Position numbers and translations under genes: made by a program. Shown in pieces: positions 34,803 through 49,800 of a stretch of DNA of 62,000 bases. Source of the DNA: Branchiostoma floridae (taxonomy: Eukaryota > Chordata > Leptocardii > Amphioxiformes > Branchiostomatidae). The stretch's first letter is position 1. Every line of letters starts with the position of its first letter. The notes under the pieces were generated by a model that worked only from the letters and a program-made list of their open reading frames with translations, was not told the DNA's origin and did not search any database. Location of the stretch: assembly GCF_000003815.2 (NCBI RefSeq), contig NC_049994.1, positions 3,567,195 to 3,629,194 of the forward strand. Direction: 5' to 3'.

Positions 34803-37800
34803 GAGATATGGGGGGAGATAGAGAGAGGAGAGAGAGGGGGAGGGGGATAAGGAAAGACAGAGATAGAGACGGCCTTTGGGAGTATCATACACGTAGGTAA
34901 TACTTAATACACAGAATAGATTTCATGAGCAATAGATTACTTTACAGCCGCTGGAAAGGCATGACATTTTTTACTGATGAATTTACCCTTATTTCTATTC
35001 GTTCAGCTTTAATGATAAACGTGGTTCTAGTACACATGTTCATAGTTGTATTGATACATTTTTGAGAGATGTACCATATTCTCAAATTTTCTTTATGGCA
35101 CTAGCATTTGATTTGCCGACTGATTCGTGCCTGGACCCCGGCGTTCCCGAGAACGGCTACAGGTCTGGAGACAGTTTCGCTGTGGGGGCGGTCGTTTCGT
35201 TCGGGTGTAACGACGGCTACGTTTTGTTGGGCCAGGAAAGACTGATGTGTGTGTCTGGTGACGTGGCAGACTGGAACTTCAGCCCTCCAAGTTGTGAAGG
35301 TAGGTCATGATGAACCACCTGTTCTTTTAATTTTTGCTAAATATTTACTTTCATCTTTGGTGGCGTCGAATGGCCGAATGGCTACCCTAGCGGGCCCTGG
35401 ATGAAAAGGTCCGGGGTTCGACTCCTAGCATTCGTTGCTAGACGGTGTGTCCTTGGATAAGGCACTTCACACGGCTATCCTCACTCCTCCCAGGTGTAAA
35501 TATGGGTACCTGACTTCAGTTGGGGAGGTAAAGGGCAATGGACGGAGATGGGCTCTACCTTCCAATACCATGTCCTAGACACAGTAGATATATAAACAAC
35601 CCACTGTCCCTACGGCCCTTACAAAATGCTTTCATCATTGTGTGTATAAATATGCATTTCCGCAAACCAAGCTTAGCTTCGGATGTCCTCCTAGGAGACG
35701 GAAACTCCAAATAGCAAAATTATATCTGCTGGGGCCGTCTTACATGTGGCAGTTCTTGCACCTGTGGGACAATAGGCGAGAGGGTGGAGAAGGAATTGCA
35801 CAAACCTCCTTCACCTGAAAAAGTCATGTGCAGGGCAGGCAAACTGGTTGCCGAAATCACAAAGTGACTGTTTGCCTACTCCATTGTCTCGGTTACAAAA
35901 ACCAAAACTAGAATTTGCAAAGGTGTACTTTTTTGGCCAAAAATGGCCCCAAAAATTCGCAAAATTAAGCTTTTTGTTGTACTACATGCAAATAGTGTTA
36001 TAGCTCATGATGATGCAAATAGTGTTATAGATCCTTGTGCGCATATGGCCAGGGCACTCCTATACCAAATTTCAGGCCATTTGATTGTAAAACCAGGGTA
36101 CAGGAGCCACACATTTTTAAAAAAATGCTAAAAATTGCCAAATTAAGCATTTTGCAATGTATGCGAAAAGTGTTAATGCTTTTTATGGGCATATGAGCAA
36201 GGGACCTCTGTACCAAATTTCAGGTCAGTCGTCTCTAATACCAGGGTACAGGGGACAAAAATATACAGTTTCTCAGTCAATAAAATCATTTTAAGGCATC
36301 TATCAAAAAAACAGGAAAAAATGTGGAGGTCTTGGTCCATTCTACCTTTGAAGAGATGAACCCCCTTAAAGATTGTGACAGGAGACTCTGAAGAATGAAA
36401 GAAGAAGCAGATACATTACGAATACAATATTTTCACTCTGTACCATACCTACTGTTTGGTGGAGTGGAAATAATGAAACTACTGAATTTTTTCCCTTGTG
36501 CATCTGGCAGACTCTGCGTGTGTGGCTGCTGAGGGACGCTATCTGTACGGGGAGGAGGGACAGATCCAGCTTCCGCTCGATACTAACACTGGGAAGTACC
36601 GGAATAACCTTGACTGCGGGTACCCTATTCTACTCTTTATTGATATAGAAGAACTTCATTGCGCAACGATCGTACACGGTACAATGTATGGCAAAAAAGA
36701 AGAAGAAACAAACTTATCATCCTAATTACTAAAACAAGTATCAAACTTAATACATATGCAGATTATGAATATGGAATGAAATTGGCATCCTAATTTCTAG
36801 AACAATAGGAGCTAGCTTAAATCATTGATATTGTATTACAATCGTGTGGGGCTAACTATGAGTTTCGGCATTTTTTCTTATGACAAAGCAGTCTTTTATA
36901 TATTTACCTATTTTAGCATTGTGGGAGTTGTTACATCTGAATATATAATCAAATCGATATCAAAATAGCAGACATACAAGAAACGTAGCCTGAATTGGTT
37001 GATATTTACAGATTTAAAAATTAAACACTAACAAATTACACATACGCATATATATAACGTTATGGAAGGCACACATGACTCACTAAGTTACTTATTACTT
37101 ACTTAGTACTTTTTATGAGTCCTCTTTCAAAAAAGTCTGATTCTGTGTCTGAGGTTCTTACTTTGTCCAGTGAGACCGAGTGTCCAGGTGACTCTAACCC
37201 TAGTTCATATTTATCCGCAGGGTAACCTATATCCGGTGTTATATGAGACTGCAATATATTTCCAAATGTTGGGATAAACTATATCCGTTGGTACGTCAAA
37301 CTACAACATTTTTCAAAATGTTTAAGTCTGAAATCATCGGCCGCTGCCTTGATATTCCAAAATACCCTATTTTCAAAACCAACGGATATAGGTTAGCCTC
37401 TACCAGGCTTCGTGGATCGGTGGTCTAATTGTAGAAATTGGACAAATAGAGTCTATAGTTCGCTAAGGGAGTTAGCCGGCCAGAAGAGTACGTTTCCTCA
37501 CCACGAAGACTGTGCGGGGTCGCTATGTTCTTTGAAGTCCACTAATCGCTATCTAATAGGTGCGAAGTGGTTTATTGCTTTCCGACTCGCCCGTGACGGG
37601 TCTTGACTGCAGCGGCCGGGACTTCTCACGGGGCCGGCAAAACATTTTGTTTTCAAGCCATCCCGTCCTGCATCAAACCTTTGTTATCGTCATAAGCCCT
37701 CGGGCCGGCCATTGTATCCCAAAAGAGTCCTTTTTGCCTCCAAACTTCACCAAAAAGGTACAGCTTGGCCACACTCAAGAGGGAAAAAATGCAATCTCTC

Positions 37801-40800
37801 GATCGACCGCACAGGAATTTACCTATAGCGTAAACTGTTATCATGTTACATTTCATCGCAAAATTAACCTCACTCTAGCCTACATTGTTTCAAAAGCATT
37901 TTAGCAAAAAACGCCGTCCAAAACATCATTTTTGCCGCGCTTTGTTGTCGATCCCAGTTTGACCTTGTCCCAAACCGAGCTGTTTCCCACTGGGCGCTGG
38001 ACGATTTATGACTTAAATTATCTCCAGCGCTGAGCTACTTCCTTTGTACAAATAACGGGGGGATTAATTTTATCACGTTTGTTCTTAGCGACCCCGCACA
38101 GGCTTCGTGGTGAGGATAATGATTCTACCGATCCACGGAGCCTGGTGGAGGCTAGATATAGGTTACCCCGCGGATAAAGGTGAACTAGCGCGATGTGCAT
38201 GTTTATTTATTCTAGCTGGCTAATCGTGGCAGATCCAGGAAAGGTTGTGGTCGTGGAGTTTCTAGAATTCGACGTAGAATATGAGGCAAGGTGCCGGTAC
38301 GACTTCCTCCAACTACACGATGTACCGTATCTGGGTAAGTGGTCTGAATACGTTGCTTCCTCCAACTACACGATGTACCGTATCTGGGTAAGTGGCCTGA
38401 ATACGTTACTTCCTCCAACTACACGATGTACCGTATCTGGGTAAGTGGTCAGAATACGTTGCTTCCTCCAACTACACGATGTACCGTATCTGGGTAAGTG
38501 GTCTGAATACGTTGCTTCCTCCAACTACACGATGTACCGTATCTGGGTAAGTGGCCTGAATACGTTACTTCCTCCAACTACACGATGTACCCTACCTGGG
38601 TAAGTGGCCTAAATACGTTACTTCCTCCAACTACACAATGTACCCTATTTGGGTAAGTGGCCTGAATACGTTATAACTAGCACAGAGTTGTGTTATTACA
38701 CTTTGCAATTTTACTGAATACATTACATTTTTACTAGCATTCCTAACGGTGAAATCAGTGCAGTGTATGCAGCTCGTACAAACCTGGTGAATCGCGCCAT
38801 GGAGGGGAATTATCGGGTATGCAATACAAACAAACAAACAAACAAACAAACAAATTGCGATGTGTTATCATGCATGTTAGCGACTAGTAAAAACAAATGT
38901 ATTCTTTTTTTTATTTTCTCGTCTCGTTCAGCCCACCTCATGCTTATATCTAACCATATTTATATTTCAGCCATACCATAGGTATGGTGAAATATATTGT
39001 ATTCGTAATGTTTCTTTCTTTCTTTCTTTCTCCTGTCAAATCTTCAGAACACGGTATCTCCGTTGTTCCTCAACCGAATGACTTGAAATTTGGCACAAGG
39101 GTAGAGTGGGCCAATACCCTCGGACGGTTTTTCATTTTTCCCATATCTGTCTCTAAAATGATTTTATTAAGGTTTTTGGGTCATCTTAAGACCAAAACTG
39201 TATATTTGGGCCCCCTGTACCCTGGTATTATAACCGAATGAGCTGAAATTTGGTGTAGATAGGCATTAGATAGTTGGTAAAATGATCCAAGTAAAAGTTT
39301 TGACATAAACTACTTTAAAATGATTAATTTTGGCACTTTTCTGATGGGAAATTTGTTTTCTTTTGGCCTCCTGACGTGACCTTCCGTGACCCCGCACGGA
39401 GCCCACACCTGTGCGCGAAGAGGGCGAAGGCTAATTAATATTCATAAGCGGGACCTCACGATTCCGTATATACTGCAGTGTTCCCGCCAGAATTTTTTAC
39501 AGCGTCCGCACCCGGGGTCCACCGAAGAACGCCGAAGGCCCCGGCCCGGCAGGGTCCAGGGGCAGAGCCCCGTTGGGGGAAACTCTTGCACTTTGGGCTA
39601 TTCAGAAGGCTTATTGTATCAGTTTTTAGGGGCATTTCTGTGATGCGATGGTATATTTTCCCTGCGCTGTTAGCTCCGTACGTTTTTAGAAGGTTCCGTT
39701 TAAACACAGAACTGCTGTTGTTTCAGAAATCTCACGGACTTATGCTTACAAACACGTAAATTACTAACTTGCAACCAGCGCTTTACTATATACAGTAAAT
39801 TTCAGCACTTTTCTGAGGGAAAATTGGTTTTCTTTCGGCCTTTTGCCGTGACGTCACCCCGCAGAGCCCCGCACGTGCAAGTTAAATGAATTTAACGAGG
39901 CAGCCAATCAGCGAAAAGGAAGACGAAGTCTAATTAATATTCAATAGCGGGGCCTTCCAACCCCGTGTATATAGAAACACGTGCATATCTTGACAACACA
40001 GCGGACGAATGTCACCTTACGCCCGGTTTTATATACATGTATATATAAAATAGTTTTTTTGCGAGGATTTGGAGTTAACGACGAGGTCATTTGGACGGTA
40101 GCAGAAGGTACGCGTTCCTTGAACGTCAGAGTACATGTCTTTGTCGATGAATTTGCCAACATTCCGCGTAGCAATATCAATCATTTTCGGCAGATTTGAC
40201 TTTAGCAGGGTAAGTTGAGACAATCGAAGAAATGTTACTTGGCGGAAATCGCGGGAAAATTGGCCAGTTTAGATTTGATAAGTAAGTTTAACAATGGCGA
40301 GAATGATTATTTCCTCATCAATATTTATCGTTAGAATGTTTTGAACTGTAAATCTAAACAATTGTGTTACCTGTGCAATGTTTAACGTTATATGAATAAA
40401 CATACATTTTGCCAGCATGATGTTGCAGCAACATGATAACTTTATGTCTGTATTATGCCACTTTTATTGTTGAAAGCGCGTAAGCAAATGAATAGCATGA
40501 CAAAAGAAATATTATGATACTATTTATTCGGTAACATTCACTTTTATTCACGATTCTAATTTGCAATGCCTGCAAACTCCGATCGGAATCACCCAGACCT
40601 TGTACGATGTAAAATGCATTTAACGTGAAATTGGAATTTATGACGAATCCGACACGTTAGTTCAAGGAGTTTTTATCAGATAAAAGCTCCTTGGTTAGTT
40701 CAGATTCTTTTCTCAGTAGTCACGCTTCCAATTTTCATAGTTTAAAAACTATCGACAAAGGATGCGTTAACCCTATTCAGACCGGGCTTTTTTGGTCATC

Positions 40801-43800
40801 CCTGGACCGGGGGGGGGGGCTTTTGAGGCCCTCCACTTCTAAGTCCTATAACTCTAAAGCGACGTGCCGTAGGGCCACCAAATTTTCAGGACATGATTTC
40901 GACATAATATCTGACAAGTATGTGACGTTGGACGTTACGTTGACGTAAGATGACGTAATTATGACGTCATCAATTCGATTACATTGGCCAAACCCATGAA
41001 AAATGGGTATTCTCAGAAAACTTCAAGTTATGCTGCAAAAATGTAACAACAAGTGCAGATAACAGAATAATAATGTTTATTACGACTTGTGTTGCCAATA
41101 GTAACATCAATGACGTCAATATGACGTCATAAAATGACGTCATGCACATCTAAGATACGAGTTGGGCTCCGCCATATTATATCCACCACCTTGAATTTTT
41201 AAAAATACTTTTTTTGCAACAAATAATCACAAAGGGCAATGGAAATAGACTAAATTCATTCATTTAGATGGTTTTTGATGAAAAAATACCAGGTAGTTGC
41301 AAATTTTAAGGGATAATTAGCTTGTTTTTCTTGATCTGGCCATTCCGTCCGCCATCTTGGATTTTGGGCTGATGACGTCATCAAATTAGCATAATTTATG
41401 CATATATAATTATGAAAGATATGCTGAATAATATAATATTTTATTTATGTAACAAAATCACAGTAATATAGCAAATAAATTTGAAAAATACATTTGAAAA
41501 ATAGTGATTTTTGGCAAAACTGCCTGTCAACAAACGGTTGCCATGGCAACAAGAAAAAATGGAAAATTTGTCAAACTTCGTAGAATTGTTGCCAACAATA
41601 TTTTAGGAAAACTCACTAAATTTGGTGGCTCTAGCGTAAGCCGTTCTGGCGTTATAGGACATCGAAGTTAGCGCGGGCCTCAAAAGCCCCCCCCCCCCCC
41701 CCGGTCTGAATAGGGTTAAAGACTGTTTTTCTCCTGGTGCAAACTGTAAACACACGTCACCCACCACTCGTCTCCGATGTGACGAAGCCATTCGCGCCAT
41801 TTTTATTGGATTTTAGACGGACTCGACAGTCGAGTCGTCCACCGCGGCCTTGGCATCCTTTCCTCGCGATCGGTGTCAGCCCTGACTGCACCGCTGCCCC
41901 TTGTCGTTGTCCCTCAACTTAGTTGTAGTAGAAGCAATAGTTTCCGCGTCGTCCACTTCTTGACAGGTCGACGCCTTAGCGAGATACTTGTGTATGTTAT
42001 CCAGTCCCAAACATCGCAGTTTCTCGGTTTATTTTCGCAAAGTTTCGTGCCTCTTCTTGATTGACGTTATGTTACCGCCTTTGTTGGAGACGCTGCTGGC
42101 TGTGATTGGTCGCAAGTTAATTCGATTTTTCGCATGAAGTGTCTAATCGGTATATCTAAAGACTGCGGCCAAGGCTGTTGTCATGGTAACGACACGTATA
42201 ACAACATTTCCCACATGCGAATTGGGTTGGGCACGTTTGTACTGCGTGCGTTTGATTTGAGCTCAAGTCGCTGAATTTACAAGTCTCACCGTCGGTTTTT
42301 CAAACAGCACGTGCACTTACTTTTTCACCAGTCGTCTTCCAGAGCGTTCAAAATTATGAAAGAAAAGAGGCTTTTTCCTGTCATTTTTTCGGTAAAATCT
42401 TAGGAAAATACCGACATGTGTTGGTGCACAGATGTTGGCAAGATATGCAAGTTTTTCCAAGGCGCTGAATTTTGTCACCGTGACTGAATGGTGGCATTGC
42501 AAACCGGAAGTACACTTTTTACGTCGCATTTTGGTAACTTTATCGAGAACTTATTATACCATACAGTAGAAGTCTGAAAATAGTCTACCACGTCCGGTAT
42601 GAACTTCGGCTTCATGTCTTTGCCGCGCCAGCTTCAAAAGAAAGGTAAACAAATTTGACTGATATTTTCTCCGTCCACCTTTATACCAGCGTTAAAACGG
42701 TAAATACTATTGTAACATCAATAGTTTTACAGCGTTGTAGCGTTGTTTAACAGAGATAGAGTGAAAGGCGCGGCAGGAAAATATTACTGAGTGAATACTG
42801 AGCGAATTTTCAGCATGTGGAGCGCCGAAGCCTCCAACTTTTTTTTTTGCCTTGCCGGGCGCCGAACTCGGGCGCGAGGCGTCTCAAGCTTGTTGAGGCC
42901 CGGGAAATTTTGAAATCTTGACCCTCCGAAACGCCATTTCTGGCATTTTGACGAACAAATTTCACTGATAGTCCGAGCAAAAAAAATTTCCTAGGCCCTC
43001 CCCCCCGCTCAACTTTTTTTTCCTAGGCCCTCCCCCTGGCTCAATTTTTTTTCCTAGGCCCATAACCACCCCCCCCCCCCCCGACGACCGCCCCCCCGCT
43101 AAATATCGACCAGTCCCTTAGTGCCCAGTCACTCAGTGTAAAATTAGCGTAGCGGATCCGCTGCAAGTATAAACTTCGACCCCTATATGTTGTTTTTGGT
43201 AAGTTTTTGTCGACACATCTTGGCTTCCGGGTATCGCTCCGAGGACGCAAACAGTGAAGCACCCCGGGCAGCTTGACCGATAATGTCATCGCTACGGGCT
43301 TTCGAAATTCATTAGGATATTGTAAGATTTTAGGTCCTACAATTTTCTTGCAAATCAGATATGTTAGACCAGATGGTACATTTTTACTTCCTGTATACTG
43401 TATAGGTGTAGTTCCCGGGGAAAATTTTGTTTGGAAATACGGCGTCGTTGAAAATAGTCTCTTAACTATACGTTTCAATGGGGGTGAGAAACTGGGGTGT
43501 GCCCCTAAATGTTCCATTTTCGAGCAGAGGTTATTTGAGACAGTTAAATGTTGTATGGGAAAAGCTATGGCTGAAATATGCTGTATTTGCTCCTAAGCAA
43601 ATGTCGGCCTTTCTAGTTAAACTTTTGCATTGTTCCAGACTTCTACCAAACCTTCTGTGGCTGGTCCCCTCACCACGTGTACGTGTCGATGACACCGTTC
43701 TTGGCTATCTATTTCCTTAGTGATGAAAGCGAATCGGGAGTTGGTTTCAAATTTCGTTACTACCAACAGGACAAGTCTGATGACGGTAGGTGTGAAACTT

Positions 43801-46800
43801 TTATATTCATTTGTCCCCTTAGGTTCCATTCACGCTTGTTCGTGTGCTCGAGTCCATATGAAAATTGCATAGAGTTGGTTGCGTATTGGCCTTTCGCTTG
43901 GCTTAGGTAAAGTTAATTATATATCAATGGTTTATTTTGGAAGAACTTTGTCACATGCATAGCAGCCACATCGGGCGGCTGAATTGTATCGTGGCAATTA
44001 CATGTAAAAAGGCTATTGATGCTGTGTGCTCAGCAGAGAAAGTAGCATGTACCATTTTTAAAGTCTTTGGTATAACTTGGCCGGAATCGAACTCACGACC
44101 TACCGCAGGCAAAGCGAACACTCTACCATTGCACCGGTAAGAAAGTAACGGAAAGTTCGTCTCTTTTACAAGACCGTCAAGGATACCAACGAATAAACCA
44201 CCTGTCAGGAGATACTGGCACGTTCTCGTCCATGAACTACCCGCTGTACCGCGACCACGTGTATCAACAGTGGAACATCACCGTGGAGACACACAAGGCC
44301 GTCAAACTGACGTTTCTGGACTTCGATGTGGGCTATGATCAGGACTGTACCACAGACTATGTAGCAGTGGACGACCCCTATGCTCAGAGACGGCGCTATC
44401 TGTGTGGCGCTTGTGTCACCTCGTCAAGAACCTCGACTGAACACAGTCTTTACGTCATCTTTGTGACGGACTTTGTGGTTCGCAGAGCGGGGTTTTCAGC
44501 ACGGTATGAAGCGGTGGACAAGGGGCCAGGTAACTCACTATATACGGACGGGGGGCGTTATAAACTTCCTAGCACGTTTGACCAATTGCTGACGTCACAT
44601 AACCGTAAGATCACGTAAAATCGCGAGATTACGGTCCGAAATGATTGGTCATTTTTGATCCCGAAGAAGGTGACAGGGGTCGTTGAATTTGATCCTTATA
44701 CAACTAAATGTTGGAAGAAAGTTTAGCATTACGTTTATGAAGGTTACACATCCAGGTAAACAATATTCAAATACAATTAAATGTCTACAACTGGATAAAA
44801 AACGGAGATTCCCTTCCGGACGTTTCCAGTGACATCCAACACTCTTCTTCAGCGTCAGTAGGATGAACTGGCAGAAAAATTCTATACAGGTACAGCTAAC
44901 TAGAAAAACTGGTTGAACTTCTAATTAGGATCGTATGCAAAAGCTACTGTAATTCATGTACAGTCTCAAATTAGGAGCACAGTGACAGAGTACATAACAC
45001 CAATGTCTAATCAACTAGAAGGTGCTATGTTTACTATTGTTTTGTTTGACGTCTTTGAAGACAGTGGTAAATGAACTGTGCCGTGTTCTGCATGATGAGT
45101 GGGTTTTGTGATTTTTTGTACGCAGTTTTTGGTGATCTCCTAAATGGTAAAAGATCGGTGACATTTTTTAGATAATCTGTTTCGTTCGGTCTCTTAGTAA
45201 ACACACTGACACATTTGGCTTAAAGTCGTTAACAGCTCAAAAAAAGAACAAGGAATAGCCATGCCTTCAAGTACCAGAGTTACGAACCTTGGATTGATGT
45301 GTTCAAAAATTCGTATTTTCCCAGAACTATCGCAGAGTGGAATTCGTTATCACCAAGCACAGTAGGGTCATTTTCGCTGATAGTCTTAAAGAACACTTGC
45401 AGATAGATGTGCAAAGGTTAAGTGTGACTAGCCGCTCACTGTAATATAACTAGCTGCTGCCGCGCCGCGTGCCTGCGAACCTGGTGTGTTACGCCGAAGG
45501 GCGGTTCTACCGGCTATATCGATACAGATACAGATACAGATACAGATACTTGTCCTTATTCCGCACGATACAGAACATCCTGCTCCAAATGTTCTGGCTT
45601 CTATGTCTGATTGGTTGTGGATCGGGGACGGAATCAAACAGATCAGCGTCAGTGCCTCCACCAACCAGGTGTGGGCTCTGACTGAAGACGGGACCCCGCT
45701 GCGACGAACCGGTATCACCAAAACAGTTCCTCAAGGTAAAACCAATATCTGTTGTTTATTAGAAGGTATTTAGGGATATCAACCCGACGGACGGTGGTTT
45801 CAAACTGCAATATTACAAAAAAATGTTGCAATTTGAAACCATCACCGACATTAATTCCCAACACAAAAATTGGACTTAATATGTTAATTTTCCACTGGAG
45901 GTTCTGGAGTAAGAATGAACAGAGCAATGCTTTGTTAGAATAGACCATGTGAAGGTAAATATTATGTATTTGCTTTCAAATGTTGCCTTTCTAATACTTC
46001 TTTCTGTAGGAACCGGGTGGGAAGCAGTCGGCTCGGAACGGTTTCTGCACATCTCAGTTGGAAGTGTGGGAGTCTGGGCGGTCTATAACCACTCTGCAGT
46101 GATGTACCGCGTAGGAACGTACGGGTGCGTATGAACGTACGGGTGGGTAGGAACGTACGGGTGGGTAGGAACGTACGGGTGGGTAGGAACGTACGGGTGG
46201 GTAGAAACGTACGGGTGGGTAGGAACGTACGGGTGGGTAGGAACGTACGGGTGGGTAGGAACGTACGGGTGGGTAGGGATGTACGGGTGGGTAGGGATGT
46301 ACGGGTGGGTAGGGATGTACGGGTGGATAGGAACGTACGGGCGGGTAGGGATGTACGGGTGGGTAGGGATGTACGGATGGGTAGGGATGTACGGGTGGTT
46401 AGGGATGTACGGGTGGTTAGGGATGTACGGGTGGGTAGGAACGTCGTTAAGCTTGGTATATATGTTATGTTTCGTGTAACGGTCCTGAAACGAACAGGGT
46501 TGGTAGGTAGACCCTTTTCCCATTTTTCGTACTTTTCGTTCCCTAAAGCTGCCCGGCCGGCCCCTTTGTGGAAATCTGACGTTAGCTTTAACCGGGACGG
46601 GGGGGGGGGTAGGTACCGCGCTTCTGACGAACTTTGACCCAGTGCTGACGTCACATGTGCGGAGAAAAATGACGCGTCTGCAGCACTCGGGTCAGATAGC
46701 TGAAGACGACAGGGGAGTATTCTCTTGAGTTGGAGAACAGTTTATCTTTCTCACTATGTAATTTACCAAATTTGACTTTATTCAGATTGTGACAAAAACT

Positions 46801-49800
46801 ACACAACGTGGACGCTAGGCAGCGAGCTGATGTCGTGACCACATACATATACATACATGTATACAATACAAAACTTAACAAATGTTAAGTAGAATAAAAT
46901 AGTTAAAAACAGTTGCAGCTGGAACGTCTGCATAATAAGCTAAGAGTTTAAAACCAGACAGTGTCACAGCTGGAAGTAAATATTTTAGTAGATTTCACAT
47001 ACTCTTGAAGTGCATCTGAAAACTACCTATTAACGACAAGGATCTACCAACTGAGATGAACTTTCATGCTAACGACGATTTCTGCTACCAGGAAGAGCGA
47101 CACAGCGGGTGTCAGTTGGCAACCAGTACACGTCGATCTTGTCCGCGATGACCTCTTCAACTTTGAGAAACTACCAGCGGGTTTCTACTGGCCTCACGAG
47201 ATAGACTGGATACAAGCCGGGAAGAATTTTGTTTGGGTCATTGGAACCTACTACGGGTACATACACGGAGAGGCCATAGTCAGGAAAGGTACGAAACTAA
47301 CTTTAATAATAATAATTAACTGTTCTTAGTTATAGATAATCATCGATAACCAAATCAGTGTACGTTTGTATAATTCCTCCCATCGTCTTCTGTTTGCTGC
47401 TGTTTCCCTTTGAAATCTTAACACATGAGTCTCAAGACTAATGTTCTGGTTGAGATGTAGCTTGCAGTCGTCTATCAAACTGCTTCACGTGGCCTTCCTA
47501 GCCTTGGTTTGATTTTCTTACTAAATGCGATGTTGAGGACTTTTTGCGAAACTAACTTTAGCATGGAATAAGAAGATAATTTGTGCACAACCAAGTGTTT
47601 TATTCCACCAACTTTTCGGTGAGCGTCCGTCACCTTCTTCGGGGTGATTCTGATTGGTTCACATTGTACTGCAGCATAGGTTTTATTTATTTCTGTAATC
47701 TTTATCCAGGGTGGTCCAAGCTCAGTGCTCTTGCACTGCTTTTCAGTGGAGCCCTGCGTGTTACATAAAAAGAAATTAAACATATTCATCACAAACATAG
47801 GCAAACATAAATAGACAACAATAGTAATGAAACTGATGCAAACAATAATACTAATCATAACAATAGATGCTGCTAGTGATGATGATATCAATACAAATGA
47901 TGAATGAAAATAATGGTACGAAACTAAGGAAAACAATAATAATAATAACAAAATAAATACTATCAAGTTGTCAGTTTCATTGAGTGGTCAGAGGTCAGGC
48001 TAGCCAAGCCCTGCAGTTGGTTCTAAAGGTAGATTTTGACGTGCAGGTCTTTACAGATGGTGGAAGACTGTTCCATGCAGTAATACCTCTATAAGAGAAC
48101 TTGCGCTTCCCACATTCCAGACGTTCAAGGGGTAGTTTGAGGCATAGGTTCTGACTGTGTCGGGTGGGGTAGCTGTGAGAGTCAGAAGTCCTTTGAAAAC
48201 TATTGATGTAATCAGGAAGTTCATTGTTAACTGCCTTGTACATTGATTGTAGCAGGTGCAAGTTTCTCCTGGATGTTAAGGTTTTCCAGCCCAATGCAGA
48301 TAGCTCATCAACGCCATAGGTGTCGCTGCTTACAGATGCGGTCACAAATGTAACTTATTTACATATAAACATAGACATGGTGGCGTTTACAATGCGGCCT
48401 AAACGTATATATACGTGCATTATATATATTACATATTGTCCAGTAACAACGAAAACAACGCAACAATTTCATCTACTTCTTAAGAATGCGTTCCCAAACG
48501 TGACCTAGTCTATTTGTTTGTTTGTTTTTGTTTTTTAATTTTAATGGAGACTTACCACGTTTGTGGAAGGATTGACATAACAGGTGACTATCACCTTTGC
48601 AAGATGTCATCCCGGAGACCAGTCTGTAGGTTTGATCCACTCATACCGGGAAGGTCCCCTACTATTTTCGATAAATGTGGTGGGTTCTTAAAGTGCGTGG
48701 GGTGTGGCTCTCTTCAAACACGGGACCTCCATTTAACGTCCTATCCGAGGGCGGCCCTAGCAGAAGCAAGGTACTCCTTGTCACCTGAGTAAAGTGAGGA
48801 AAGTCGTGTTAAGGGTCTTTCCCAAGGACACAAGATCAGTGGCACGGCGGGATTCGAACTCGAGACCTCTCGGTCCTCAGCCAAACACGCTGCCGCTGCG
48901 CCACGCGACCTCAATTTATCTTATTTATTCAGGGGTACATGTCGCCTATATTCGTTGCTATATCTGACTGCACAACGGATTTAGGTAACCCCACAGATAA
49001 AGGTGAACTAGCGTTATGTAACAGAACACTGGCACCCAGGGTAAGTTATGACAACTTTACCAACATTTTGCAGGCATTAGCTCAGAAACGCCTGAAGGGA
49101 AAACTTGGGAAAAGGTGCACGCAGCATATATGGCAGAAATCAGCGTCAGCTCGAGAACCGGGCAGCTTTGGGCGGTGGAATGGAGCGGCAGAGTGCGGCG
49201 CTCGCCTTTCTACTGTGAAATCTCAGGTATCTGTATCTGTATCTATATAGCCGGTATAACCGCCCTTCGGCGTAACACACCAGCTTCTGTATCTGTATCT
49301 ATATAGCCGATATAACCGCCCTTCGGCGTAACACACAAGCTTCTGTATCTGTATCTATATAGCCGGTATAACCGCCCTTCGGCGTAACACACCAGCTTCT
49401 GTATCTGTATATATATAGCCGGTATAGCCGCCCTTCGGCGTAACACACCAGCTGCTGTATCTGTATCTATATAGCCGGTATAACCGCCCTTCGGCGTAAC
49501 ACACCAGCTCCTGTATCTGTATCTATATAGCCGGTATAACCGCCCTTCGGCGTAACACACCAGCTTCTGTATCTGTATCTATATAGCCGGTATAACCGCC
49601 CTTCGGCGTAACACACCAGCTTCTGTATCTGTATCTATATAGCCGGTATAACCGCCCTTCGGCGTAACACACCAGCTTCTGTATCTGTATCTATATAGCC
49701 GGTATAACCGCCCTTCGGCGTAACACACCAGCTTCTGTATCTGTATCTATATAGCCGGTATAACCACCATTCGGCGTAACACACCAGCTTCTGTATCTGT

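Noticed and set aside
39325-39990. Solo or paired LTRs of a retrotransposon
   Set aside because: The direct repeats are too diverged and short, and no primer-binding site, polypurine tract or coding remnant was seen between them.
43041-43517. 158-residue minus-strand frame
   Set aside because: Runs through poly(C), no recognisable domain, no splice partners.
44072-44138. Functional tRNA gene on the minus strand
   Set aside because: B-box present, but the T stem and acceptor stem do not pair.
46125-46637. 170-residue frame made of VRVGRN repeats
   Set aside because: An 18-bp array leaves all frames open; the real exon frame stops just after the first donor.
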